Origin: Emydura subglobosa
Lineage: Eukaryota > Chordata > Testudines > Chelidae
Direction: 5' to 3'
NCBI GenBank assembly: GCA_007922225.1
Contig: ML679958.1
Span: forward strand, 56,004,838 to 56,068,837
Length of the DNA: 64,000 bases
How positions within the stretch are numbered: the first letter of the stretch is position 1; every line of letters begins with the position of its first letter. Positions 10,054 through 55,553 of this stretch are shown here, in pieces. A program made the translations under genes and the position numbers. The notes under the pieces were generated by a model, which was not told where the DNA came from, searched no databases, and saw nothing but the letters and a program-made list of their open reading frames with translations.

Positions 10054-12199
10054 TCAGCTTTTACTGTTCACCACCTGAAATTTAAAGCAGATATAATATG
10101 GACCACTTTTTCATTGGCTTTTTTTTAATGTGTATTTTAACATGCTAAATAGGAATTGAATCCTGCTCTCAATTCCATCAGTGTAAATTTAGTAATGCCA
10201 TTGTCTTAGATGGATCTATCCCAGATTTAGGTCTGGACCACACTAGATATTTTTTATTGAATAGCTATGTTCGTTAGGAGTATGAAGAAAATCACATCCC
10301 AATTAACATAGTTATGCCAGCAAAGCTGAAGTACAGATGCAGTTATACCAGCAAAAATGACCTTCTGCTGGTATAGCTTATTTGATTTGGGGGAACTGGT
10401 TTAAGCTATACCAGCAAAAGAACTTTCTTCCTGGTATAAACTGCATGTACAGTAGGGGGAATTGCCAGTGTAGCTCTGCCAGTCTATCTACACCAACAAA
10501 CCCTTTCTAGCATAGGCAAGGTCTTACAGTAGTGTAACTGAGAGCACAACTTGGCCATGAGTGTAACACCAGCCCTAATATTGCATATGTGTAGTCTTGC
10601 CAATTAACCTGTTGCATCAATGTTTGCAGGATTGGTGCCATTGCAACAGTGCTACATAGCCCACTGTGCACTATGCATATTTTTCCAAAGTAAACTTAAA
10701 ATAAGGGACATAAAATAATTTCAATAATTAAAAAAAGAAAGCAGTCTTAAATACAACTGATTTGTTTGTCTGAACTAGTCTACAGTGATGCAGAAACAGT
10801 AACATAGTGCTTATTCCTTTTGGAAGTTATTGTTCAGGGAAATCTGAACCAGTTTGTACATTTCACATCACAGATCCTGTTTTGAACCTTTCCCAGTTTG
10901 TAAGAGGAATTCTGGCCAATAGCCCCAAAGGGCAGTTCTGGTGGCCAAGAAGAGCTATAGCAGTAATTCCACCTCCTTTTCCTTGACCATATCATGACAC
11001 ACTTCTGTCAGAAACAATGCACAATCAGGCCAGTCATCTACAGCCCTAGTCTTAGTTGCACAGGCCTAAATTCAGATTTCACTTAAAAAGATGCAACTCC
11101 ATCGATGTCAATATTCACCTGCTTATGCCAGGTCAATTTGGTCCACAATTTTCTACGTTGACACCGCCGCATTATAAAAACAATATGAAACACCACTAAG
11201 AGAGTTAGAGTACCTGATGTTCTGGAAAGCAGAAGTAGTCAATAATTCAGCCTCACCTGAGCTCTCTGGAAATTAAAAACAAACAAAAAAAGGTTATTTT
11301 AGGATATCTAAACTACTGCGTAGCTTGGACAAACTGGGCTGATGCACTGTCTAGAAATAATTATACACATGCAAAATAAATGTCCCTCTCTTAAATAGAC
11401 ATCAGATTAAATTTGTCCCAAAATGTAAGTATTTTGAAACCAAACTTTTACAAAATTTATGGCTAACACACGTTTCTATTAACTATTTTGAAATTTTAAT
11501 TAAAACTTCTTTTTAAACAAATAAAGAACCAGAAAGTGAAACTGATGGTGAAAAAACTGAGACTGACTACTAGTCTATTTTCACTGTTCAATCAGAGAGC
11601 GAATAAAAAACTGAGCAAGAAGTAAATTAGATTTTAAAATGTCTTTCAGTTTTAATAATCAAGGGCACTATAAGTAAAGAAAAAAATGTAGTTCTTAAAA
11701 ATAGTTTTAACTGATGATTTCAGTTAAGTTTCATTTATTTCAATTTAAATAATAACAATTGAAAATACACCTATCCAAGGCTTTAGATGCCCTAACACAT
11801 CACTAACAATACAATTAAATCTCAGCAGCATTAAAGTGATCAATGCAGCAGGAACTCAGCCAGCCCCTTCCACCTCTTCATCATTATAGGAATATATTAT
11901 ATTTGTAAATTTAAAATCCCTACCTAACTATAATCCGAGTTGCTGTCACAGTTCATTTTAGGTTGTTCTCATTTTTTCCAATTAACCCCTTTGCTCTTTA
12001 TTCTCCATGCCACCATCCTTGCAGCAGCTCTCTTCGCAGTGCTAACATCCTAGTAAGCACTGCTAGAAGTGACAATATCCTTGGAACCAAAGATTTTTCT
12101 GGAGGTGTATTGTAGAGACAAAAAATGATAGCAGGAATTTTAAAATAAACTTGCCCAGAGAAGAACAGACCGAGACAGTACCTTAAAACATGCAGCCAT
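10054..12199 (-). CDS. Possible upstream ORF of MTRF1, 12 codons, spliced
   Basis: If the exon at 12182 joins the acceptor at 10074, ATG at 12199 opens MAACFKVVNSKS and stops at TGA (10056-10054), one base before the main ATG at 10052. Coordinates are join of 12199-12182 and 10074-10054. This spacing would allow reinitiation or repression of MTRF1 translation. It rests on an unproven splice. Confidence 0.25.
10075..12181 (-). other. MTRF1 5' UTR intron (inferred)
   Basis: This lies between the acceptor at 10075-10076 and the inferred donor at 12181. It contains a Harbinger MITE (10230-10523) and a possible alternative non-coding exon at 11213-11267 (minus: acceptor TTTCCAG, donor GTACTC). 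The remainder is AT-rich without recognised features. Confidence 0.45.
10230..10523. mobile_element. Harbinger-type MITE with TTA target duplications
   Basis: The inverted ends GGTCTGGACCACACTAG and CTAGCATAGGCAAGGTC are flanked by TTA on both sides (10227-10229, 10524-10526), as PIF/Harbinger elements leave. The interior repeats 'gctataccagcaaaa' in both orientations. It is non-coding. Confidence 0.75.
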
Positions 12200-12240
12200 T
12201 ACAAAGAGGAAGAGACTGAAAAGGAAGTAAGGAACTATCA
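12182..12240 (-). other. MTRF1: Probable MTRF1 non-coding first exon
   Basis: Immediately downstream (minus sense) of the ZNF143-like sites is a short stretch ending TTTTAAG before a GTACTG donor at 12181. It would join the acceptor at 10074. The 5' end is unknown; 12240 is a guess set by the promoter motifs. The exon holds an ATG at 12199. No transcript evidence is available. Confidence 0.4.
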
Positions 12241-12281
12241 CTCCCAGCATTCCTGCTAAGCACTACAGCTCCCAGAATGCC
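12241..12281. promoter_or_regulatory. Two ZNF143/Staf-like sites, likely MTRF1 promoter
   Basis: CTCCCAGCATTCC (12241-12253) and CACTACAGCTCCCAGAATGC (12261-12280) closely resemble the ZNF143/THAP11 motif ACTACAATTCCCAGCATGC, which lies near the start sites of many housekeeping and mitochondrial-function genes. Their position, just upstream of the inferred MTRF1 exon 1 and in an otherwise gene-free stretch, suggests the core promoter. Confidence 0.6.
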
Positions 12282-14118
12282 ATAGTCACGGGGTGTTAAC
12301 CCTTGTCTCATTATAGCCCAGAAAGGAAACATACTCAGATGGAGAACACTCAACTTCTAACAATATTATGTATGTTTATTTTTATTATTATTTTATGTTA
12401 TTGTGGCAGTGACCAAAAGGTCCCAGCCAATGTCCTTATTGTGTAGCAGCTAGCACAATATCAATAAAAAGTATCCTTTTATCATTTTTGTTGAATTCAC
12501 AAAATTGCTAAACCCAACTACTCAAAAATCATGAGTCAGGCCCTTACAAAATCATGGGATTGACTAAAAATCATGAGATTTCAAAGAATAATAAATTTCA
12601 GATTATTTTTATTTGACTTGTTCGCTTATGGGTAGTGCGGGTCAGGAATTTTTTGAGTAAACAGTTTTTCATCAGTAACTGTGAATTTTGGGAATGGTAT
12701 CAGCATGCATTTGTATCTCTTAGGAGGTGGGGCACAGAATTTGTTACCTTAGCCCCTGCACTCTTTGGAATGTGCCATAGACATTAATGATTTTAAATAA
12801 TCAAACTATCTTCTCACATTAAAATATGATTAAATCCTTAAAATCATAGGCAGGTAAATCATGAGAGGACAGCCAAGTCTGTTGTTATTAAATTATATAA
12901 AAGTCACAAACAGATCATGCACTCAAACTTACAAAATTACCAAACTGGTTCCAAAATCAGAAGTAATGCCAACAAAAATTACATCAATTTCAGTTGAAGC
13001 TAACAATAGTTATTACATTGGAGTATATCAAGCTTTTGATTAAAAGCAAATAGGATTAGTTTATTATTACGCCTAATTGAGAAGGGGAAAAGAAGTATAA
13101 AAAAGGTAAACACTTTCTTTATGTAATATAAAAAGATGCCAGAACATGTTTAATAGCTAATTATATGTGGTGTGGCCAATTAATTTTTGCATATGCATTC
13201 ATGAGCTCCATTACTGTAAATGGAAATTAGACGTGCTAAAAGAAACACAGATCTCTGTATGCTTACATACCTTGCAGTATCAGTGAATAGAGAATCCTTC
13301 ACTTTCTGCTATTGTCTAGGCACTGAAGTAAAGGGCTGTCTCACTATACAATAACTCTCTGCAACTTGTTCTGATTTGTTGGACTTCTGTGCCTTCACTG
13401 AGACCCACTGACATTAAGTGGGGCACCACACAGACACAGGGAAACACAGGCATAAAACCATATTTCATTTATACAGATACTGGTTTATGTTAATATGTTT
13501 TGAAATCAAATTATTCACCAGGCACAATTACAAGCTTATTATAATTTATATATTGGTATAATATTGTTACCCCTTTTGATCAGAGCAGTTAGCCAATAAG
13601 CAGGGCCTTGTGGGTTGTTTCCGTCAGGAGGAGATATTGATGATAGAATGAGGTTTTTATTGGATGCAATCCTGTTTATTTATAAAGAATGTGTACAAAG
13701 TCCTATTTCGCTCACAATAGGATCAAATGCCAGGAGGCATCTGTTTGCTTACAGTTTCAAGCCTTTCCAGCCAGCACTCTTCCCAAAATGTTCTCTCTTG
13801 CCTTTTTGTCAAGGCCATGCTACAAATGCTTCTCGTTATCTCTCATTTCTGCTGTTCTCTGGATTTTTGTTTGTTTTTACACAAACACACAGCTGTAAAC
13901 AAATCAATCCCCAGCTTTAGTGTTTGTACTGAGTCTAGTCTTTGTGGCGTCTATTGTTTCTGCTATCACTAAAGAAAAAAGCATTTAACTGTGTCCTCAT
14001 TTAGCCTGAACAGAAGGTGGCTAGCATGCACATCAGCTTCATAGATCAAAGACAGGCTTTCTGGGAGCCACCCAACATTCAGCATAACAACATGATTGGT
14101 GTATGCAATGACACTTAG

Positions 14119-14605
14119 ATCTGGTCTACATTTCAGACCTATATACAAACCTATATACCTACATCGTGAAAAATCCATACTCCTGAGTGATGTAGTTATA
14201 CCAATAATCCTCCATGCAGATAGCATTATGTTGGTGGGAGAAGCTCTCCCGCCAACATAGCTACCGCCTTTCAGGGAGGTGGATTAAGATGCTTAGGCCT
14301 TGTCTACACTAGCACTTATGCCGGCAAATCTTTTGTCACTCAAGGATGTGAAACCACCCCCTTTCCCCCGAGCAACATACATTTTGTCAGCATAAGAGGG
14401 AGAGCTCTCTCCCATCAACATAATGCAGCTACACAAGCGCTTATGCCGGCAAAACTTATGTTGCTCAGTGGAGTGTTTTTTCACACCCCTGAGCGACAAA
14501 AGTTTTGCCAGTATAACTGCTAGTGTAGACATGGCCTTAGAGCATCTTAATGAAAGTACTACAGCAGTGCCGCTGCACCAATGCAACATTTTAAGTGTAG
14601 ACTTC
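14119..14605. mobile_element. MITE, outer element interrupted by a Harbinger MITE
   Basis: The ends 'gatctggtctacatttcag' and 'ttaagtgtagacttcccc' are inverted. The interior includes 'gtgggagaagctctcccgcc' and 'aacatagctaccgcctttca', typical of an abundant turtle non-autonomous DNA transposon. It is split after 'gattaagatgc' by the element 14296-14536 and resumes with 'gagcatcttaatg'. Confidence 0.7.
14296..14536. mobile_element. Harbinger MITE, nested, perfect TTA duplication
   Basis: The 241-base element has the ends GGCCTTGTCTACACTAGC and GCTAGTGTAGACATGGCC, flanked by TTA at 14293-14295 and 14537-14539. Its end sequence matches that of the 2.2-kb Harbinger element at 61106-63302 (GGCCTTGTCTACACTAG). 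Internal arms 'cgcttatgccggcaaaact' and 'gcgacaaaagttttgccag' pair with each other. It is non-coding. Confidence 0.88.
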
Positions 14606-14616
14606 CCCTGAGTTAG

Positions 14617-14722
14617 TTCCCCAGACCTGAAGAAGAGCTCTGTGAAAGTTCAAAAGCTTCTCTTTCTCACCAACAGAAATTGGTCCAATAAAAGATATTA
14701 CTTCACCCACCTTGTCTAACTA
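14617..14722 (+). repeat. Penelope-like element 3' end fragment
   Basis: It reads 'cagacctgaagaagagctct', then '...gttcaaaagcttctctttc' and 'attggtccaataaaagatat', ending 'cacccaccttgtct'. The same sequence, reversed, ends the longer Penelope-like relic at 53874-55490. Confidence 0.7.
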
Positions 14723-15522
14723 AATACAAGAATTCTAGGAAATGCTATTGTACATCTTACTTAATTGGAACCTGTCTCCAAACTATTTTCACGACATCAC
14801 TTCATTGTTGGTATTCAGTTGTTAATGTAAGCAGCATTTACTAGCAATAAATGTTTCACTAGACATCTATATTATTACAAAATAAATATTATTTAAAACA
14901 CACCAAAATATGAAGGGTACCTTTAATAAATAGTAATACTAATCAATGGTAAAACATTATTACAAACAGAGTTGATAGCACTGCCTATTGCTAAGGTTGC
15001 TTAACACTTTCTATTTTAAGACTCTGCTTTAAGTTGCGTATAGCTTTGTCAAACTTTAACCATTTGAACTGAAATTCTCCTTCTGGGTGTTTGCGTCGGG
15101 TTAAATCTTTGAACCTCTTTCCAAGAATGAGATTAGGAAATAATACATTGCTCTACCATATTACATTTTTTAAACATTTAATTGAGAAACTCTAGTGATC
15201 ATATAATTAAAGACAGTATCATAATGCATACCCACAAATGGGCCAAATTAAAGTTCCACAGTCAATATTAATTCTTCATTTACTAATCTCTGCATGACAG
15301 ACTTTTCAGCTGTAATGTTCCTTTAACATAGTTATTTTGTATACAGTATGAGTTGTCTTTTTTCAAACAAATCAGATTCAAAGGCATATGATAAAAAAAT
15401 AAATAAAAACCAATGGTTCAAAAATGAAAAATAAAGAAAAACATGCTTATAACTAAAATAAATCTAAATCCTATTTCCTTCTGTGAAAAAATATATAGCT
15501 CCTTTTGCCCAGAATCTCAAAG

Positions 15523-15597
15523 ATATTTAGGTTCCTATCTCCCATTGAAATTAATGGAAATTAAGAGCCTAAATACCTTTGAGAATACCTTTTAGGC
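15523..15597. repeat. Small palindromic repeat
   Basis: 'tctcaaagatatttaggttc' and 'agagcctaaatacctttgag' are inverted copies around 'cccattgaaattaatgg'. Related half-copies appear near base 1 and around 53110-53175. It is probably an old MITE remnant. Confidence 0.5.
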
Positions 15598-16745
15598 TCC
15601 AGGACAGAATGGTCCATTTTCACAATGAAAAGAGGTAAATAGCAGGATCCTCCAAGGATCTGTACTGTGACCTATGGTCTTCAACATATTCATAAATGAT
15701 CTGGAAAAGGGGGTGGACAGTGAGGTGGCAAAAATTGAAGACTATACAAAATTGAAGACTATACAAAATTACTCAAGATAATTAAGTTCAAAGGTGGCTG
15801 CAAAGAGGTACAAATGGATCTCACAAAACTGGGTGGTTGGGCAACAAAAGAGCAGATGAAAATCAATGTTGATAAATGCAAAGTAATGCATATTGGAAAA
15901 AACAATCCCAATTATGTATACAAAATTATTGGTCTAATTTAGTTGTTATCACTCAAGAAACAATCTTGGAGTCTTTGTAGATAGTTCTCTGAAAATATCT
16001 GCTCAATGTACAGCGGCAATCCAAAAAGCTAACAGAATGTTAGGAACCATTATGAAGGGGACAGAGAATAAAAGAGAAAATATCATAATACCACTATGTA
16101 AATCCATGGTACGCACACACTCAAAATACTGTGTGTAGTTCTAGATGCCCCATCTCAAACAACATATATTAGAACTGAAAGAGGTACAGAGAAGGGCAGC
16201 AAAAATGATTAGGGGTGTGGATTAGCTTCCATATGAGGAGAGATTAAAAAGACTGGGACTGTTCATTTTAGAAAAGAGACAACTAAGGGGGGATATGATA
16301 GAGGTCTATAAAATCATGAGCGGTGTGGAGAAAGCGAATAGGCAAGTGTTATTTACTCCTTTACATAACACAAGAACCAAAGATCCCCCCAATTAAATTA
16401 ACAGGCAGAAAGTTTAAAACAAACATAAGGAAGTTCTTCACACAGTGCATAGTCACCCTGTGGAACTCATTGCCAGGGGATGTTGTGAAGGCCAAAGTAT
16501 AACTGAGTTCAAAAAAGAATTCGGTAAATTCATGGAGAATAAGTCCATCAGTAGCTATAAGGCAAGATGGTCAGGGACAGAATCCCATACTCTGGGTGTC
16601 CCTAAGCCTCTGACTGCCAGAAACTGGGACTGCATGACAAGGAATGGATCATTTGATAATTGCCCTGTTCTCTGAATTCTCTGAAACGTGGCACTAGCTA
16701 CTCTCTGACCAAGTATGACCATTCTTATGTTCCTAATGTCCTTAG
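15590..16745 (+). mobile_element. CR1 LINE, 3' portion
   Basis: Landmarks in order are 'aaaatcaatgttgataaatg', 'aaagtaatgcatattggaaa', 'tacagagaagggcagcaaaa', 'ggatatgatagaggtctata', 'ccctgtggaactcattgcca' and a terminal 'gaccattcttatgttcctaa'. These are the C-terminal reverse transcriptase region and 3' end of CR1. Reading frames are broken. An internal 19-base tandem duplication (attgaagactatacaaa x2) lies at about 15736-15771. Confidence 0.88.
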
Positions 16746-16759
16746 TAAGACCAGCTGTT

Positions 16760-17240
16760 TCTCTATTGCTATTTTTTGCAGTGTGGGGGTGGAACATAAC
16801 TTGTGGAAATGAGGAAGAGCTGTGTCTCTGATTGAGTCAGGCCTACAAACAGCATTTCTGGGCCACAGGGCAGAGCAATTAATGGCCCCCGTTCTCCTAG
16901 AAAGGGATGGCTGAGGTTTACAGACATGGGTAGCAGGTAAAGCTTTCCCTCAGGGAGGCTAGTTCTGCATCCCACTTCTTTGGCCTGTGGCCCTGCCCAC
17001 ACTCCACCCCTGCTCTGCCTCAGACCCTGCTCCATCCCCTACTTACCACTGCGTCTGTCCCACCATCAGTCCCCCTCTTCTCTTCCAGCACTCCCTCTTC
17101 TCCCCTTCTGTGAGCGACAGCAGGGAGGCTCGGCAAGGAGGGGGAGAGGAAGGATATGGTGAGCAGCAGCCATTATTGGTGGGCCTGGATTGAATCATTT
17201 GGAGCTGGTGAAATTTGTTATCCCTCTGGGGGGGCATAAA
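16760..17240. other. Unclassified GC-richer stretch
   Basis: The segment is rich in CCTGCTC/CCCTTC motifs, with short overlapping frames on both strands that look like compositional shadows. An old interspersed repeat is likely, but no family was recognised. Confidence 0.3.
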
Positions 17241-17814
17241 AAGGTTGAACTCACCTTTAGGGAATTTCTATGTGCTGAATAATTGTAGAGGGAAAGTGTA
17301 GAAATGAGAATGTAATGCATTCACACTAAAATTTTATTTTCTTCTCTCCAGAGACAAAGAGATAGAAATATACATAGCACAATCCTCCACAGTCTTCAGA
17401 TCCAGAGTCTATAGTGCCCCATTCGGGCATTAACAACCTAATCATGCACTTATCTAGGTTGACAGCCATATACCAGAATGTATAGGTTGGCTATTATGGA
17501 TGCCATGCTGCAAATATGGGTCTTAGAGTGATTGTTTGTCTACACTGGACAAACTCCTATTGTGGAATGGGGGTTGCAACCCCTGGTTGCACTTGAGTAG
17601 GTAGCTGTGCTAAGATATGGAAAATGGAACTTTTTAGCCTGAGGCCTACCTAGTCCTTTGGAAAATTGTATGACAGCATTTGAAGTGTATGCCAAAGTAT
17701 TCATTTGCTTTGGTAAGCTAGAAAAAACTCATCTTGATATTGTGGATGCCAATTAATGTAGTGAATTGTGGTTTTTCATATATTTTTTTTTAATGTTTAA
17801 AAAGCCAGAAAACT

Positions 17815-17912
17815 TACATAAAGCTCTTCTTCACTTTTTATGTAAGCTCAAAAGCTTTTCTTTCACCAGAAGTTGGTCCAATAAACCCACCCACCTTGTC
17901 TCTCACAAAGCA
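17815..17912 (+). repeat. Penelope-like element 3' end fragment, degraded
   Basis: It contains 'gtaagctcaaaagctttt', 'ccagaagttggtccaataaa' and 'cacccaccttgtctc', the same 3' tail as at 14617-14722. Confidence 0.6.
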
Positions 17913-18188
17913 TTGGAAAAGTCACTTTGTCCTTCAGTTAGTTCCCTTTCCCAGGAAAGTCTGAGAGACAACTTGCAAATCTGTGCAGCCACTAAGATTA
18001 CAAACAGTTCCTGTCTCCACCTTCCAGAGAAGCTACAGACTTCAAAGGGCAGTTCTCAATGTGGAAATAGGTAACTCCTATTATGTCAACAGCAGCAAAC
18101 CACTTAAGTGTCACACTTCACTTGGTAAAGTAGCCAGTCCAGAAACAAATATTAATTCTTAGAAATTTTTATGAGACTGCTGGGAATT

Positions 18189-18597
18189 GGGTGACCATAT
18201 TTTCCAAAGATAAAGCAGGATGGGGCTAGCCCGAGTCACTCACCTGAGCCCTCTTCCCTCCCTTCCCCCCATGGTGCTGGCCCAAGCCCTCCTCTCACCC
18301 CTCAGACAGGATTGGTGCCGTTGCTTGCTCCAGCACTGCCTCCCGCCTGAGCTCTGTCTCTCACCCTGCATAGGGCTGGCATCACTGCTCCCCCCTCCCT
18401 CTCTCCCACATTCCTCTGCACCCCATTTTTTTTTTAAACAAAAAAGCGGGCATTTATCCCATTTGCCTTTGCCAACTCATCAGTTGGTAAGAACAAACAA
18501 CACAAATGCCCACTTTCGCCAAAAATGTCGGGACGGCCAGGACAGGACTTAAAACAGGGACTGTGCCTGCCAAAATGGGACATATGGTCACCATAGC
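18189..18597. mobile_element. Non-autonomous DNA transposon with inverted ends
   Basis: The ends 'gggtgaccatattttcc' and 'gggacatatggtcacc' are inverted copies. Internal mirrored motifs include 'aagcgggcatttatcccatt' and 'aatgcccactttcgccaaaa'. It resembles hAT-type MITEs of sauropsids. Target duplications were not resolved. Confidence 0.6.
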
Positions 18598-19290
18598 AGG
18601 GAAGCTTTACATAACTAACATTTGATGTCAAACACTGAAGAATGAATCAATACATTAGATGATATCCATAGGTTCCAATCAGAATTGTCTGATTACGAGC
18701 CTGCCGTCCTCGCCTTAAATTCCAGCCAGCTCTTAGCATAAACTCTGCTGTAGTGGGGAGATCCACCCTTTGATTGCTTTGAAAGAAGGGATTCCTGGCT
18801 CTCAGATGATGTATGGGTGGGGTGCTAGAACAAACTGCTTTGAGAGAGACAGCGGCCGCTAAACCTGCATTAGTTAGAGGCAAAGTGAAGGGACGGTGGC
18901 ATGAGGGTAAGCAGAATGAAGGGCTTTTCCATCCTCTCTCATCCCACCGGCACAGGCCAAACAGCCAGCGCCCCGCCACCACCTGCAGCAGCCACACACC
19001 AAGCCCCAAGCCTCCTCAGAGCCATCAGGCCGGCCTTCACCCTCCTGAGTCCTTTGACTTGCCCCAGGCTGTTGGCTCATTGAGGGAGGGAGGATGGAAT
19101 CGGCATCAAACCTCCCAAAGTCCCGAGATTTACAATTACATCGCGAGAGTTGGTGGCAATCTGGGCCGGGCTTAACTCAGCGTCCCCGACCCCAGCCTCC
19201 TCCTTAGCTTCTTCGGAGCACTGACAGCTAGTGGGGGGAGGGGCTGCTGCTTCCTCCTCCACCTCCTCACGCGCTGGGTAGAGCAGGATC

Positions 19291-19302
19291 TGCGCGTGCG
19301 CC
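19291..19302. promoter_or_regulatory. NRF1-like site
   Basis: TGCGCGTGCGCC resembles the NRF1 palindrome GCGCATGCGC with one change. It lies ~190 bases before the NAA16 start codon, within the CpG island. Confidence 0.4.
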
Positions 19303-19315
19303 AAGGGGGATCCCA

Positions 19316-19327
19316 GCGGCCATTTTG
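19316..19327 (-). promoter_or_regulatory. YY1-like site
   Basis: GCGGCCATTTTG reads CAAAATGGCCGC on the minus strand, close to the YY1 site AANATGGCGGC, often found just downstream of transcription starts in CpG-island promoters. This suggests initiation near 19.3 kb. Confidence 0.45.
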
Positions 19328-19492
19328 CAGCGTCAGTTGGGGAGCGAGGCCCTCCCCGGCAGCTGCGCACGGGGGCTGCGCGCGCTCGCTCGCTCGCGGT
19401 GACTGAGGGGAGCCGGCGGGGCGGCGCAGGCCAATGAGTTAAAGAGCCGCCGCCGCTGCCTGGCAGGAGCCGCGTCCGCTCCCCGCCGCACC

Positions 19493-53586
<34,094 letters not shown>

Positions 53587-53873
53587 GTAAGACCTACTGT
53601 TTCATAATAATTAATAATTCTCTTTAGATAAGCAGAATTTGAATAACTACACCATATTTAATGGAGGAAATGGCTATTGTACAGTTTTTTGTTTTTCGTT
53701 TAGCATCTTGGGACCTATTTCAGCAGATAATTCCATCTGTGACTGCCCAACTGTGGACTTTATTTGTTCTAGAGATACAGGGCTACCTTCTTCTCTGGGG
53801 TTTAGGAATGGAGTACTTACTGCATGTGGAATGAGTGATTAAGGGAATCTAGATATATGAAGCTGTGGAATAG

Positions 53874-55490
53874 AGAGACAAGGTGGATGAGGTAATATCT
53901 TTTGTTGAATCAACTGACACATTTTCGAGCTTACACAGAGCTCTTCTTCAGGTCTGGTAAACTAACTCAGGGTCACTGCTAAATACAAGGTTTGAGTTTA
54001 GCATAAGTAGTTAACAAACATTTCAAGGGATCATTCAAGGTGAAGTGGCCCATTAGTGCCCTCCAGTCATAGAAGAGAAGCAACTGAGTGGGGGTTATCA
54101 GCGGGTTACAGATTGTTGTAATAAGCAATAAATCTAGTGTGTCTATTCAGTCCATGATTTTTAGTGTCTAGCAAAGTTATGAATTAAAGCTCTCAGGCTT
54201 CTCTTTTGGAAGTGTTATGCAGGTTTCCATTGAGGAAGTGGTAGGTCAGATAGAGAATGATTGCTTTGTGAAAAGTGTTCACCCACAGGTGATAGGGTGT
54301 TTTTGTCTTTTATCATTTTCCTGTGTGAGTTCATTCGAGAGCATAAGTTGCTATTAGAGCATTTAGTGCACTGGATGCCATACACCACATGTTAATAGAC
54401 TTGTATATGACCCATGGATCTTGAAAGGTTTGTTGTAGGGGGTGTTGATCATTTTAGCAGCAGAGATATGTCTACAGATTTTGCATCTGTTCTGGCAGGA
54501 TCTGGTGCTGCTTTGAGTTGGTATGTCCTGGTCTGTGGGAGCTTGCTTCTGATGATGAGCTTCGAGAGGTTGGGGGTTGTTTGAAAGCCAGAAGAGGGGG
54601 TTTAGGAAAGATTTATTTCAGGATGGGGTCCCCATTGGGGATGAATTGTAGTTGTTAGATACCTCATATGGATTCCAGTATGGGGTAGTAAGTGACAACA
54701 AGGAGTGTGTATTCAGAGGGGGTTTTATTTCTGTATTGAAACAGGTTCCTGGCGTATTTTGGTGGCCTGTTCCATGACATGATCTACTTCTCTGGTGGAG
54801 TGTTTTTATTTGGGAAAGCAGTTTTGAGTCTCTTAAGGTGCATATCATGGACTTTCTCCTTGGGGCATATTCTGTAGTAGAGTGCCTGGCTGCAAATAGC
54901 AGATTTCTTGCCATCTTGCTGTGTTTCTTGCTGTATTTGGGGAGATACTGGTTCTATGAAGGTATATGTGGTGATTCATGGGTTTCTTGTCTAGTTGTCT
55001 GTAGGATTCCATTGTTGAAACTGATCATGTAGGAAGTTGATGCTAGTGTCGGAGTGTTCCAGAGAGAGTTTAATGGACCGGTAGTGGTTGTTGAAGTTGT
55101 GGTTGAAATCTACAAGGGAGTTTGTTGTCTGTCCAGAGGATGAAAATATCATTGATGTATCTCTGATATATTATTGGTTTCATGGTATATTTGTCCAGAA
55201 ATTTTTCATCAGTGTAGCTTGCGAAGAGGTTGGCGTATTAAGGAGCTATTTTAATACCCATGGCTGTTGACATGGTTTGGACAAAGTTGTTTGTTGAACA
55301 TAAAATTTTTTATGGGTAAAATGGATGAGTTTGGCAATGTGTTTGGGATGGATATTTGATGGTTGTCCATTGTCTTGTAAATACTTGAGGCAGGCAGCTT
55401 TGCTGTCATTGTGAGGCATTTGTTGTCTAGGGAGGTGACATCCAATGATGGTATATAGTTAGTCAAAGGAAATGCTGGAGAATCTTGTTG
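53874..55490 (-). mobile_element. Penelope-like retroelement relic (reverse transcriptase plus GIY-YIG-like part)
   Basis: On the minus strand around 55200-55130 the sequence reads YQRYINDIFILWTD, the palm motif of Penelope-like reverse transcriptases with the usual DD changed to ND. It is followed by FNHNFNNHYRSIKLSLEHSD-like text after a shift. Nearer the 3' end (54400-54230), VVYGIQCTKC and SRMNSHRKMIKDK...SPVGEHFS resemble the GIY-YIG nuclease region, with a gap where the YVGET segment should be. The 3' tail (53990-53874) equals the fragments at 14617 and 17815. Many stops and shifts make it inactive. Confidence 0.7.
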
Positions 55491-55529
55491 CTAAACACAT
55501 TAGATTAAACAAAACTCTAGAAAATGTAT

Positions 55530-55553
55530 TAAAAAAAAAAATATATATATATA
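55530..55553. repeat. Poly-A and (AT)n tract
   Basis: A run of A followed by alternating AT units, next to the 5' side of the Penelope-like relic. Confidence 0.85.

Larger units (their letters stand above)
12282..19259. other. Intergenic region between MTRF1 and NAA16
   Basis: Seven kilobases separate the two inferred promoters. The region contains nested MITEs (14119-14605), Penelope-like 3' ends (14617-14722, 17815-17912), a CR1 3' part (15590-16745), a GC-richer unclassified stretch (16760-17240), and an inverted-end MITE (18189-18597). From 12.3 to 14.1 kb I see only AT-rich sequence with no gene. Confidence 0.6.

Noticed and set aside
11213..11267. Additional MTRF1 5' UTR exon
   Set aside because: An acceptor-like TTTCCAG and a GTACTC donor exist on the minus strand, but the sites are weak and nothing else supports an exon, so I mention it only as an alternative.
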